A stretch of DNA of 64,000 nucleotides, from positions 278,362,067 to 278,426,066 of the forward strand of contig OV884056.1 of NCBI GenBank assembly GCA_930367215.1. The letters are read 5' to 3'. How positions within the stretch are numbered: position 1 is the first letter of the stretch; each line of letters begins with the position of its first letter. A program made the position numbers and the translations under genes. The notes below the pieces were generated by a model, which made no database searches, had not been told where the DNA came from, and saw only the letters and a list, made by a program, of their open reading frames with translations. The DNA is from Pollenia angustigena (Eukaryota > Arthropoda > Insecta > Diptera > Polleniidae). This document shows, piece by piece, positions 14,401 to 24,235 of the stretch.

Positions 14401-17400
14401 TGAAACAAATGTGGCGTGAAACGATGCCATTATTCAAGAGGCCGCATGTTTTAAATTTTATCATTTGTTGCACGATTATGTGTGGTCTGTTTTTTTGGTA
14501 AGTGAACTATTTTGGAGAATTTCGATATGGATTAACGAAACGTTCTGAATTTCTATTTCCATTTAGGGACTTTTTTTATCAAGACCACATAGTTGAGAGG
14601 GTATTATCTGTTTGAGTGGTTGTGTGTAATACCTTAACAAATTGTGTACCAATCGCTTTACGTTTTGAATGGATTTATTTATTTATTCACATATAACCAA
14701 AAGCCAATGTAGGCCAAATTGATTAAGTTACATTATTTGGCAATTCAATTACAAAATATTAATTTAACTTATTTTACTTATACATTATTAAACATGTTTT
14801 ACAAATATGGGTCCCAACCGTTATGAAAGTGGTAACCAAAATATTGTAAAATTCTGTTAAAAAAACCTTCTATTGACTTAATAACAAAAAAAAAGGCCTG
14901 CAACGAAGCGGCTAACAGCCGGCTAAGCCAGTCGCCGATAAAAATATTTGTAGCCGCTGCCACCGATAATTTTTCAGCTAAAAATCGGCTCCAGCTTAGC
15001 CACCGATTACTTTGTAAAGAATTTTTATTTTCTTTTTTAAACACCTTTCCGCAGTCATTATTAGAAAGTGCAATTCTAATAATGACTGCCTCCCAATACT
15101 GTCAGTTCTGGTGTATAAAGCACCAAAACTGCATTAATATTTTAAAAATAACGACATATACGAAAATGATTTAACAGTAGTTAATAAGAGTACGAAAAAT
15201 GGCTTAAATTGTTTGTGTTATAATAAGAGTTATTTTTTGCCGGAGATTTTCGATTCCCGGGAAAACGGTACATTTTTTTAAATTTCCCGGGATCCCGCTC
15301 CATGTAAATAATACAAAGTAAATTTGTTTTTAAGTTATGAAAAAAACTTTTAAAGAACAACGTAAGGTAACTTGTTTACAAAGTAAGTAAAAGAAATGCT
15401 TAAATACTACAAAAATTAATTGAATATTAAAATAGGAATTTGAACTATTATTACCTTACGGCTTTATATTATTATGCTCTAGATACGAGATAAAAAGATA
15501 ACATAAACATAACAATTTAATTCATAAAACAATAACAAAAACAAACAAAAATTGTGGTACTCAAGATATGAGATCAAAAAGTTAATTCAGAAAATAGATA
15601 AAATATTTTAAATAAATATATTAACATTTTTTAACGGCTTAGGAAATAACTTTCTAACACACTCAAAGCGCTTAATAAGTCGTCAAAAGTATATTTCATA
15701 TTTTATTTACTAATTACTATGTTTCCGAAAAATTTCGTTCACTTTTTTACCAAGGTTGGTCAAATAGTTTATCACCTAATAAACATATCGCTCCTTCATA
15801 TCTCAAAAAAACCAAAAATTTTAAGTTATTTAAGCAAAGTGTTCCTTCATACCTTTTCGTATTTTATCTCAAACTGAACGGAAGTTATAGCAAAATATAT
15901 CTTTAAATCGGTACATTTTGAAAACTTAAATCGCATTTTGCCAAGTTCGTTTGTTTTTGTAGATTTGACTATGTTGCAATAAAGGAGCGATATGTTTAGG
16001 TATCTGCTATTTTTAAAACTTGTCCATGGACAATTAAACTTTACAGCCTGTACCTTATTTTGAATTTATGTTATTTATTAACGTTTCACTTTACTTAATT
16101 TATTAATTATCAACTGTTGCACTGCCCATTCTGCTTTTAGTAGATTTATTGCATCAGGAGCAGTGATGGAAAATTGAAAAATTTAGATGGTACTTTTTTC
16201 AACATTATGGTACTTTTTTTTGGAAAATAATTTCAAAAATAAAAAAATAAAATACATTATTTTTTTTTTGTTCATATCTCAGCCATTTATGAATTTATGA
16301 TGAGGATAACTGACATTAAAATATACCAACTCAATTTTGTAAAAAAAACCTTTTTGTTTTTAGAGGGCTTTTTATTAAAAGTCGCAATCAAACTTTTTTA
16401 TATCTTAAATTTTTCTGATATTATAAGGTTTTTCTTCCCCTGTAAACAAACAAAAAATCGAGTTACACCTTTTTTATATTAAGCCATCGATATATACTTT
16501 TGATAAGAATAAATTTTGTGTAGGCAACGTTGTCAAGACGGCTGTGGAGTCGGAGTTTAGGTTTCTGTACCGGAGCCGGAGTCGAAGTACCCTCCAAAAC
16601 TTGTAATAATTTTCAAAATAAAAATATGTACTTCGAAATTGGAGATGCAATATTTAAAACATTGATTCGAAATTTTTACTGAATCCTTTTCTTGCTATAT
16701 TTAACCATGTAAGAGGTACTGCAATAAAAAAAAATTTTAAATAAAATAAGGACCAGTCTCATATACATTTAGCATTATTATTAGATACAAAGTCGGAGTT
16801 GGAATTTCAGCGGTTGGAGTCGGGGCTTATTTTTATAATATTTTTAGCTTTTCTAAAATCTTTGGAAAAGGTTTCCTGATGATCTGGCCTAAGCAACCAG
16901 TGAAATGCGCATAGAAGCTAGCTTTCCCTCAACAATAAATTTCAGTGTATTTATCAAATATGAAAAATTGGGAATTTAGCACGTCATACGAAAATCTTGA
17001 TAGTAATTACTTTTAGTTGACGACTCCACAGCCCTGGTTGTCAATGTTAAAAATAATATCAACGCTAAATTTCTAACAAAGAAGCATAACCAAAAAAAAA
17101 AGAGTAATAAATTGAACGTGGGGATGCCGTGGTATTTTTGAAAGGAAAAAGTACTGAAAATAGTACCATAGTACTGATTTTTCCATCACTGATCAGGAGA
17201 CATTGATTTACGTATGTACTCACTTCTTGTAATTGATCTAATCGACAACCCATCCACAGATGCTTATTTTAAGAGAATATAAAACTAAATTTCAAAGTAT
17301 AAATAGCTGTTTTTTTAACCAATGAGGAATTTTTTTATTTCGAGAAATAAAATAATTGAATCCGTCCCGGGAATTCCCGGGAAAAAGCCCTAGTTATAAT

Positions 17401-20400
17401 GTAAACAGAAAAATATGTACACACAAATTTTAATTTAATTTTTATATCAATCAATTGGCTAACAGCCGGCTTCGAGCCGCCTCCGAGTATTTTTTGCGAC
17501 ATCCGCCTCCGCCGATAACATCTCACGGCGCAGGTCTCTGATGGTAATATTGAATTCCGCAATCTAGTCACACGAGCTACAAATGTTCTCTGCATAACCA
17601 ATGTATGAAAACGAGGACACCACAAACAGTGAGTTAGTTCTCCTTGATTGCGATAAAGTAAACCTTGACACAAGAAATGACGGAGAAGAAGTTTTAAGCA
17701 TTTTGTAAAACAATATTAACAATTAATGATTTACAAAGTCCCTAAAACTGCATCCCAAAAAATCTAACACATATGCCGGGATTTAATGGTGTCCGTCCGT
17801 CTGGATGGCTGGCTTGTTGTCTGTTCATGTAAAATTCGCACGGAAAGTACGGTTCGCAATTTTGGTGATAATTTGATGAAATTCAGTACAAATTCTCTGA
17901 GTTTCACAAAGTACAAGCCTTTTGAGATGGTCGTTAATTTCACATGGCTCCCTTATAAGGTTCTTTCCGAAATAGGATCTTAATGCCCTTAATGTATCTT
18001 TTATCTTAATCACCTTAATCACCTTAAGCGGCCCATACACTTGCAATTTTATTGTAAATTATATTTGCCATATTATTTCCATTTTGTCCTTTATTATGCA
18101 ATAAGTCGCACAATGGTTTCAGTCATTCAACAAAAAGGTGAACATAACCTATAGAAATAACATAAACAGCATTGTACAATGTTGCCAACACATTTTACTT
18201 TCTTTTCGTTGTGCAATAAAAATCAAAAGTCTTTTGATGGTTGACAATATATTACGAATATTACATACACATTGGCGATATAATTGCATACGTAAATTTG
18301 AAAAATTTTATTGCAAGTGTATGAGTCGCTTTAGACATTATTCAAACTTGCAATTTATGAGTTTGTTGGTGAGAGAGGTGGAAAGATTGGGAAGGGGTTT
18401 TTAGTTCCATGTATTTACTTTGGAATTCTGTTTTGTTGTGTGATTCTTTTACTTTTTAACTTGAAGTTGCAAGACTAGAAATGAAATTCATAATTTGGAA
18501 ACCAATGCAATTAGTTTAGGTCTTTAGAGCCGTTATTACTGCTTGCCGTTAGTTATATGATTTTGTGGGACGTATAACAAGTTATATATTATTTAAATTT
18601 AACTTGAACTTATCCGGTAGGATAAACTTGCCTTCAACAAATTGCTTACTTTAGTTTAGAGCAAAGTTGTAATAGTGAAAAACTTTTTGTACGTGGTACA
18701 AAATCCTACCTTTATATAGCAAGTTGTAATAATGGCCCTTAAGGACATCAACATCTCATATAGATGGATTTATCTAAATAATAACGGCACAAAGAACTTT
18801 TACATTAATCTTAACGTCATAACTTAATTTTGTTATAGTAGGTCCAAGATTGCCCATCTGTCCTAAATAGGGTACACTCTCGAAAGATAGACGGGCTTCA
18901 CATTCTGAATTGTTTAAATGCCGTTTTCGCGATTTTGTAAATTTTAGTTACATTGTTCGGATTTATTACGCACTGCTTGTGAATACAACTATTGTTTTGA
19001 TTTTGGTGATTTAAATCAGTAAATTTTTTTTTCTCAATTTTTGATTATTACCGAGTTTTTGGCGAGTTTTGCCTATATTAACTATTTCTGAGCTTTATTA
19101 ATTTGTATCAGAAAAAAGAGATTTTTTTGCAATAATTTGTTTCTGATTTAAGCGTTTTTTGTTTGGTTTAAGTAGACCTCGTCACATTTATTTAATATAT
19201 ACGCACTTGTTCAACAGTAGTGTATTAACTCAAAATTTAAACTTTTTCACTTTTTGGAAAAAGTCGACACGTAATAAAAAAATTAAATAAATGAGAGCTT
19301 TTTGGAGAGAAGGGAAGAAGAATGCCATTTCTTTTTTATGATTACATTTTTTTGCTGTCAAATTTGTTTTTTATTTATGATGGGTAAATCTCAAAGTTTT
19401 TAAACGGGCTTATTTTTCAATTATGATTTTTTTTCGATTTTTGTAAAATTTTTTAATATAAAAAATTAAATCTGTGTTAAATTTAAAGAGTTGAAAAAAA
19501 CTCACTGTTTATTGTTGGTCTCACTGTTTATTGTTGGTGTTTTGTTTACGCTTTGATATTGGTACAAGTAAGACTTATTCGCTTTTAGGGTTTTATTTGT
19601 ATAATATTTTTGGCTTTTCTAAAATCTTTGGAAAAGGTTTCCTGATGAGCTGGCCTTAGCAACCAATGAAATGCGCATAGAAGCTAGCTTTCCCTCAACA
19701 ATAAATCTCAGTGTATTTATCAAGTTGGGAACTTAGCACGTCATACAAAAATTTCATTAATGAAAAAAATGTTGTTAGTCATACGAATTTTAATTCAAAA
19801 AATCTTTTTGTTTACGTTTTTAAGATTTTGTATTATTAACGAAATTTTTCTTTAACTTTGGTTTATTTCATTATTTGGTAAAAATTACTTTTTCACGGGG
19901 TTTTTTATTAAATTTTTTTTTGCTTTCTTATCTCGACTTAAGATTTTTTGTCAAAATGCCACAGAAATTATACGGGCAAAACGCTTTAAGTTGGCGATTC
20001 TCACTTGAAATCGCATAATAGGTGTTCCGTTGATTGCAAAAGCAAGAAGATCGACGAGTTTCAGAATACCATCAAAAATTCTGGCGTTTTGCGATTTTAA
20101 ATCTTGCGATTATCAGAGCATGTTTTTTTTATAAATACTTCTTTAAACTTTTATAATATTTCTTCTTCTATATACATTAAAATTTTCGTTTTTCAGCAAC
20201 TCTGGCATGGGTTTGTGGTATCCAGAAATACAGAATCGCTTAGGCAGCAATTCAGATGAGAATCAAATGACTATATGTCAAGTAATAGATGCCTTTATGG
20301 ACCAACAAAATCAAAATGAAACTGAAAAGGTAAAAAATATATATTCCGATAAAAAAAATTCAGAAATTAAGTTTCCCTCTAATGAACTGCTTTTCTTTTC

Positions 20401-20968
20401 TAGATTTGTAACGACTCTATAAATACTAAAAGTTATATTGACTCCATAACTTTTGGTTTATCCTGTACAGTAGGCTATACTATTCTGGGCCTTATCATAA
20501 ATCCTCTGGGACGTAAGTTGACTATAATGAGCCTTTTAATTATCGCAGCCATTTGTGGTTTTGTATTACACTGGCTTTTGGAACCCATTGCCATAGTTGT
20601 GTGTTTTATATTATTCCTGGTGTTGCCAGGATTGTGCATATCGATATTAAGTGGAGCAGTAGTAGATTTAGTGCCCACCAATTTAAGGTTTGTAAAGTTA
20701 TTAAAAAATGATTTTATATATTAACAAGATTTATCGTTTTTAGAGGCAAAGCTGTTTGCATCTGTTTAATGTTGGGCCGTTCGGGAAGTGTTATTGGTAG
20801 TAACATTGTTGGCGTTTTATTGGAATCATATTGTGCTATAACTTTTAGTGTTTTCTATGGTTTGATGTTAGGTAGGTGCTGAAAAAGATTTGTAAATTTA
20901 TTTAATACCTATTAATTTTTTTTATAATTCTAGTGTGTTCGGTGTTAACTTTAGTGCTGCCAATTTAG
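4934..20968 (+). CDS. Major facilitator superfamily transporter, SV2/SLC22-like, 8 coding exons
   Basis: Coding exons are 4934-5264, 13545-13707, 13763-14191, 14390-14497, 20197-20329, 20404-20687, 20744-20871 and 20934-20968. All introns are GT-AG with matching phases and sum to 536 codons plus TAG. The protein has a ~60-residue cytosolic N-terminus, TM1 at about 62-85 and the MFS motif A G-Y-L-C-D-T-Y-G-R-K at 120-129. A second G-R-K repeat of that loop follows in the C-half (424-426). A hydrophilic loop (exon 5) separates membrane segments, and the C-tail is very short. Length and layout fit the insect SV2-like/organic-ion carriers at the plasma or vesicle membrane; the substrate is unknown. 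Intron 1 is 8.3 kb and intron 4 is 5.7 kb, both swollen by transposons; the other five are 52-74 bp, except the 198-bp intron 3. I see no disruption, so it is probably functional. Confidence 0.9.
5421..5628. repeat. ~208-bp hairpin MITE in intron 1
   Basis: The left arm from TTTTCTTTTCTAC through AATTTGGTGTCTGTTTCTTA to CCCGAAAAGG is mirrored by the right arm up to GTAGAAAAGAAAAC. The arms are roughly 90 bp with a ~25-bp loop. No coding content. Confidence 0.75.
5640..6236. other. Intron 1 spacer
   Basis: Nothing recognised. A short GC-richer patch (about 6015-6090) stands out from the AT-rich background. Confidence 0.4.
6237..6455. repeat. MITE with ~24-bp TIRs
   Basis: CCATGTCCAATTAGTAGGTC at the left is mirrored by GACCTACTAATTGGGCCATGG at the right, enclosing about 170 bp of non-coding DNA. 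The family is not recognised. Confidence 0.6.
6503..6725. mobile_element. hAT MITE, 223 bp
   Basis: The TIRs are CAAGGTATATTTACACAAGG (left) and its inverse (right), flanked by the perfect 8-bp duplication GACCAACG at 6495-6502 and 6726-6733. This is a clean non-autonomous hAT insertion in intron 1. Confidence 0.85.
6930..7012. repeat. Fragment of MITE family F
   Basis: The segment AAAGTTTTTTGCTTCTCCTG plus a GTTACGTCC box matches the internal/terminal part of the elements at 24236-24624 and 24678-26291. No opposite end is seen. Confidence 0.5.
7013..9394. other. Intron 1 spacer
   Basis: No gene is supported. Two near-identical ~23-bp direct repeats (ACTATAGTATAGCCACTC type) lie at about 7166-7203. 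A TATACCCTGCACAACAACAGG motif at 8520 looks like another Helitron-type terminus. CTAGATGACCCGTGCGAA at about 8698 resembles a dispersed-repeat end, but I found no partner. Confidence 0.4.
9395..10146. repeat. Large foldback element with internal duplication
   Basis: The left arm runs from ACCAACATTTTTAATTTTACG inward and the right arm mirrors it out to about 10146, centred near 9837. The left arm carries a ~105-bp direct duplication (about 9628-9732 and 9738-9836, including GCATTTTCTGGCCCGCTACG twice); the right arm has one copy. No transposase is present. Confidence 0.75.
10459..11432. repeat. DNA element with ~140-bp imperfect TIRs (TTAGGSTGGGT ends)
   Basis: The left end TTAGGGTGGGTAAATTTTTT and the right end (inverse TTAGGCTGGGTCGATTTG) continue as imperfect inverted repeats through AGGCGTATA, ACAAATTCTAAGAA and ATGGGTCTAA. 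The interior is non-coding, so this is a non-autonomous element of unassigned superfamily. Confidence 0.6.
11436..11495. repeat. (AT)n microsatellite
   Basis: About 58 bp of uninterrupted AT dinucleotide, directly abutting the right end of the 10459-11432 element. Confidence 0.95.
11642..12975 (-). mobile_element. Helentron-like family A, copy 2 (inverted)
   Basis: This is the reverse-strand copy of the 2746-4308 element. It starts with the AAAACAAG terminus and the TTCGGCTGTGCCGAA hairpin. Tandem units follow, and it ends in the TGAGATGAAT...ATACCCT block with the CACAACTAATTGTGG stem. It has fewer tandem units than copy 1 and is diverged. Confidence 0.7.
12976..13544. other. End of intron 1
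   Basis: AT-rich sequence with a short CTCTCTCTCT run near 13076. It closes with a long pyrimidine tract and CACCCAG, the splice acceptor of transporter exon 2. Confidence 0.6.
14498..15224. other. Intron 4, proximal part
   Basis: Contains a family-B Helentron-like fragment (about 14584-14650). A small perfect hairpin of GCAGTCATTATTAGAA type lies at about 15051-15089. A block AACAGCCGGCT (14924) recurs after the nested hATs at about 17460. No gene is present. Confidence 0.45.
15781..15997. repeat. MITE family E, copy 1
   Basis: Inverted ends AAACATATCGCTCC and GGAGCGATATGTTT, with the sub-terminal ATAGTCA/CATATCTCAAAAAA block partly lost on the left. Copy 2 is at 22194-22455. Confidence 0.75.
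16161..17191. mobile_element. hAT element (CAGTGATGGAAAA ends)
   Basis: TIR CAGTGATGGAAAA at both ends, flanked by the perfect 8-bp duplication ATCAGGAG (16153-16160, 17192-17199). A GGTACTTTTTT sub-terminal block is repeated. It is itself interrupted by the hAT at 16537-17036. Confidence 0.85.
16537..17036 (+). mobile_element. hAT family D, copy 1 (GGCTGTGGAGTCG ends)
   Basis: The left end GACGGCTGTGGAGTCGGAGT and the right end (inverse CAGGGCTGTGGAGTCG) are flanked by the perfect 8-bp duplication GTTGTCAA (16529-16536, 17037-17044). The inside is rich in GGAGTCGGAGT-type repeats. A family-C dispersed repeat segment lies at about 16840-17000. Confidence 0.85.
17393..18026. other. Intron 4, middle; family-B Helentron-like fragment
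   Basis: The block at about 17785-17980 (GTCCGTCCGTCTGG, then CATGTAAAATTCGCACGGAAAGT) matches the internal part of family B seen at 21670-21790 and inverted at 48560-48690. The remainder is not recognised. Confidence 0.45.
18027..18330. mobile_element. PIF/Harbinger-like MITE
   Basis: The TIRs are AGCGGCCCATACACTTGCAA (left) and, inverted at the right, AGCGACTCATACACTTGCAA. A 3-bp TTA duplication flanks them (18024-18026, 18331-18333). TTA/TAA duplications and this kind of end are typical of PIF/Harbinger. Non-coding. Confidence 0.75.
18334..20196. other. Intron 4, distal part with dispersed repeats C and G
   Basis: A family-C repeat at about 19500-19760 contains CTCACTGTTTATTGTTGG, CTTTGGAAAAGGTTTCCTGA and ACTTAGCACGTCATAC. 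A family-G segment (about 19790-19965, ending TTTTTGTCAAAATGCCACAG) recurs inverted and direct near 40720-40890 and 51150-51260. The rest is not recognised. It ends with the CGTTTTTCAG acceptor of exon 5. Confidence 0.5.
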
Positions 20969-21439
20969 AATTTTTAAGGATTATTTTAAAAATGATGAAA
21001 TTTTATTAGGTTTTAGAAAATCGAAGTAAAATTTTTGGTACAAAAATATTCGTAAAATGATTTCAAATTGCATTTAAGATCGTATTAAGCCAATATTAGG
21101 CAAAATTCTATTTAACAACAATTTTATGAGATGGCAGGCAGTTCCATTGAAAAATTAAAAATTTTTTTTTTTAAATTGTATTTTAGTTTTATATATTACA
21201 TAGTATATAGTATAGTATAGTTTTATATATTTCATAAGGTACTTAAATCTAAAATAATCTCAAAATCAAGAAATTGCACAGTGGTCAATGCGGCCAAAAA
21301 TTTAAAACTTGTTTATTTCGTTAAATCAGTAGATTAAATTGCGGTTTCCAATTAAAAATAACTAATTTCATACCTCAGTTAAATGTTGACAGTACGCATA
21401 CAGGGTTTGGCAATGTAAACATTTACGTCTTAAATGTGC
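20969..21439 (+). other. 3' UTR / downstream region of transporter
   Basis: AT-rich, with a short (TATAG)n-like stretch near 21200. No canonical AATAAA close to the stop was identified, so the polyadenylation site is undetermined. Confidence 0.4.
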
Positions 21440-21592
21440 CAAAGGGAGTTGGAGTCGTCCAAAAATGGTTTTAACTCCGACTACAATCGCTGAAATTTTT
21501 TAAGTCCGACTCCAACTCCTACTCTTACCTTGATGTTAAATGTACGTAAATGCATATATGAATGAGACTGGTCCTTATTTGACTTTACTCTC

Positions 21593-22104
21593 TATACCCA
21601 CACCACAATAGTGGAGAGGGTATTATGCATTTGTGCTGATGTGTGTAACGCCTTAGAATCTGAGTCGAACTAACGATGTCCGTCCGGCTGGCTGGCTGGC
21701 TGGTTGACTGGCTGTCCATGTAACATTGTGCGCAAAGTACAGGTCGCAATTATAAAGATAATTTGATAAAAAAAGTTTTTGGCACAAGGACCAAGCCTAT
21801 TGAAAATTGGCCAAATCGTAGAACCACGAGGGAAGATAAGGGGAAATTTCTTCCTCTCAGAAACTTCAAACCGATTTAAATGAAATTTAAAACATAGATA
21901 GATACATATTTATATTGACACATAAGCTATACAGTTTTTCAAAAATAGGACCTCTCACAAACTTTCAAACCGATTTTAATGAAGTTTATAAAAATAGATA
22001 AATCCATATTTATATGGACATATAAGCATGATGTGTTTTTTAATACTGTGGTGTAGGGTATCATATGGTCGGGCTTGACCGACTATACTTTCTTACTTGT
22101 TTTT
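21593..22104 (+). mobile_element. Helentron-like family B, complete-looking copy
   Basis: Starts CTATACCCACACCACAATAG and carries a (GGCT)n run (about 21686-21712). It ends with the inverted box GTGGTGTAGGGTATC, a hairpin (GGTCGGGCTTGACCG) and terminal CTTGTTTTT. The layout parallels family A (hairpin, then TATA, then ~6 nt, then CTTGTTTT). No coding capacity. Confidence 0.65.
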
Positions 22105-22193
22105 AAATGCATTAAAAACAATTTAAAACATAGCAAGAAAATTATATTTTAATTCTAGCACGTGCCGTTCCGCATTGAGCTTTAATATAGTTA

Positions 22194-22455
22194 TTTACAT
22201 ATCGCTCCTTTATTGCAACATAGTCATATCTCAAAAAATCAAAAATTTCGAGTTACTTAAGCAAAAGTGCTCTTTCTTACTTTCTTTATATGTAACAAAA
22301 AATCAGTGTTATATCTGAAACTTAACCGAAGTTATAGCAAAATATATTTTTCTAAATTTTGTAAAAAAGAATATTTTGAAAACTTTAATTGCATTTTGCA
22401 AAGTTTGATTTTTTTTGAGATATGACTATGTTGCAATAAAGGAGCGATATGTAAA
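22194..22455. repeat. MITE family E, copy 2
   Basis: The left arm TTTACATATCGCTCCTTTAT, then TGCAACATAGTCATATCTC, is mirrored at the right. TIRs of at least 40 bp are nearly perfect, making it the better-preserved copy. Confidence 0.8.
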
Positions 22456-22616
22456 GTAGATGGGTGTTTATTGCTGACTTCAAAACCTTTAAAGCAAACC
22501 TTTTCCGATAAATTATAGATTGTGAGTCGCAAGTTTTTTGGGGCACTTCGACTCCGATTTCGGTACAGGAAACTCAATTTCGACTCTACAACACCGATTA
22601 CGACTCCACAGCCCTG

Positions 22617-23188
22617 GTTAGAGGGTTAAGTATTTAAGTTAAATTAAAAAAAAATCTTTTTAGTTTTAAAGTGAAACACATTTTATGTTTTTTAAATGTT
22701 GACTTTACAATTTATTTAAGTTTATTTACATATACAAAAAATTAAGAAAGAAAATTTAAATAAATTAAATTGATTTTAATAACATTGATGTAAATGATTC
22801 ATATTTACTAAGTATTTTAATAAATATTACAATAACTAGGTTGCTCCAAAAATTATAAATATAAATAACATTTATACAAAATACACAAATACACATATTT
22901 AATAAATTACTTTAAACTTACCCCCTTATTTATAAAAAATAGAAGAGGTTATTAAAAAAATTTTCATAGGAAATCCGTTTCATAAGCCTTTTATAAACCC
23001 GTTTTATTTTTTATAACTAAGTTCGTTAGTTTCTTTTTATTTTGTTGTTTTTTTTTTTGAGCATAGACACATAGTATGTACATATTAAAGAGATTATTCT
23101 TCATTCTGGTTGATATATAAGTGGAGATATCTGGAGATATATAAGTGATGGAGTTTTTTTAAATGCCTTCTTAAAAGACTTAAACATT
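22617..23188 (-). other. Downstream region of npf with candidate polyA signal
   Basis: On the minus strand AATAAA lies at 23036-23041, about 150 bp past the npf stop. It is the likeliest polyadenylation signal. The rest is AT-rich with no feature seen. Confidence 0.5.
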
Positions 23189-23536
23189 TCAGAAGGGTTC
23201 TTCAGCGGCAGCCAAGTCTACGGGATGAGTCTGTTAAAAAGAGTTTGGGTTTTTATTGGTTTTATTTTATGTGATTTGAAAAAAGTTAAAATTTACCATT
23301 TCAGCTTCATTGGATAAATGATTTTTCAATAATTGTATCAACGAAGCCCGTTTGCCAAACCTGACTCTAGCCCTATCTCCATAGTAAGTATCCAAATCTT
23401 GTAAATATTTCAAGGCATCAGCCATATTACTAATATCATTATTTCTTGGGGGTCTGGAGTTACTGGCCGATGTATTGCTCGCTAAGAGGGCAATGATGGT
23501 TACTAGAATGAGTACTTGACGCCAGTTGTAGACCAT
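23189..23536 (-). CDS. npf: Neuropeptide F precursor
   Basis: Two coding exons, 23536-23297 and 23230-23189 (minus strand). The intron of 66 bp starts GTAAAT and ends TTTTTAACAG, and the reading frame is kept. The 93-residue precursor has a hydrophobic signal peptide (about 1-24, ending NTSA). The mature region SNSRPPRNND...DLDTYYGDRARVRF (25-61) follows, then Gly-Lys-Arg (62-64) for C-terminal amidation and dibasic cleavage, and a short C-flanking peptide ending EEPF. This matches insect NPF, a secreted brain-gut peptide that acts through an NPY-like G-protein-coupled receptor in feeding and related behaviours. Drosophila's precursor is slightly longer. The ATG sits 4 nt after a TTATCTTAAACAG acceptor-like sequence, so a separate 5' UTR exon upstream is likely (inference). 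Confidence 0.95.
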
Positions 23537-24235
23537 TTTGCTGTTTAAGATAAAACAAAAACATTTTTATATAATTTAAGGGCATTTTAAAAGGAGAATG
23601 AATGAGAATGGAACTCGCCTATATGTACATACCCAGTAAAAACTTCACCTTAAAAATAATGTGCTGAGTAATCAGAAAAACATAAAAGCACTTCTTACAA
23701 TTTTACTGAAAGAACTAATGAATTTTACAAGGGATGTCCCAAAATGAACGCATTCAAAGGTAAGTCATTAGTTGTTTACCCACATACATCCAGAAAAAAG
23801 TAGTAATAGACTAGAAGAAAGCTACTAAATAATGAGTGAAAGAAGCTATTCATTTTGAAAAGTAAGCGAAGTGTTTACTGGGTAGGTACAGATATTACAT
23901 ATGGGCACTTCCGCAGAATTGTCACGTTACGCCATCAAGCTATTTATCTTGTATTTTAGACCCATGTTGTTAAAATTTTTCCTCTCTTTTACTAAATTGC
24001 GCTTAACACCAAAATACAAAAAACTCAACTCAAATTCAGTTCAGTTGCCAGCAGCGAATTGAAGTAACGCCTCTCATGTTAAAATATACAAAATTTTTTT
24101 TATTTTATTTTGCGCCTCTCATGCGTTCCCTCGACCCATAATTGTGACGTAACGTGACTAAAAGTGTACTTTCGTGTGTAAATACCCATATTTGTATGAC
24201 TAAAAATGTTGCAATTTTTGTAATTGCACACAACA
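23537..24235. other. Upstream of npf; MITE with CCCAGTAAA ends at 23624-23890
   Basis: TACCCAGTAAAAACTTC at about 23629 is mirrored by GAAGTGTTTACTGGGTA at about 23868, giving a ~265-bp MITE within reach of the npf promoter. A second pair, GTCACGTTACG (about 23921) and CGTAACGTGAC (about 24148), may bound another small element. No gene. Confidence 0.55.

Larger units (their letters stand above)
15225..17392. mobile_element. hAT element (CCCGGGAA-type ends) hosting two further hATs
   Basis: The perfect 8-bp duplication GTTATAAT flanks it (15217-15224 and 17393-17400). The right terminus inverted reads TAGGGCTTTTTCCCGGGAAT; the left is degraded but keeps ATTCCCGGGAAAACGG. No transposase is seen inside. 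A related terminus (AGGGTTTCTAATTTCCCGG) near 60986 is followed by a hAT dimerisation remnant, which suggests the parental family. Confidence 0.75.
21440..22616 (-). mobile_element. hAT family D, copy 2, with two nested elements
   Basis: The right end CGACTCCACAGCCCTG is the inverse of the copy-1 terminus. GAGACTGGTCCTTATTTGAC and GTACAGGAAACTC blocks also match copy 1 inverted. The left end is degraded (GTTGGAGTCG) and no clean duplication remains. It holds a family-B element and MITE E copy 2. Confidence 0.65.

Noticed and set aside
14924..17480. Direct repeat AACAGCCGGCT on either side of the nested hATs taken as LTRs
   Set aside because: The similarity is short, and neither LTR termini (TG..CA), primer-binding site nor gag-pol sequence is seen between them.
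17335..17673. 112-codon minus-strand reading frame
   Set aside because: It crosses the right TIR and TSD of the hAT at 15225-17392, so it cannot be an ancestral gene.
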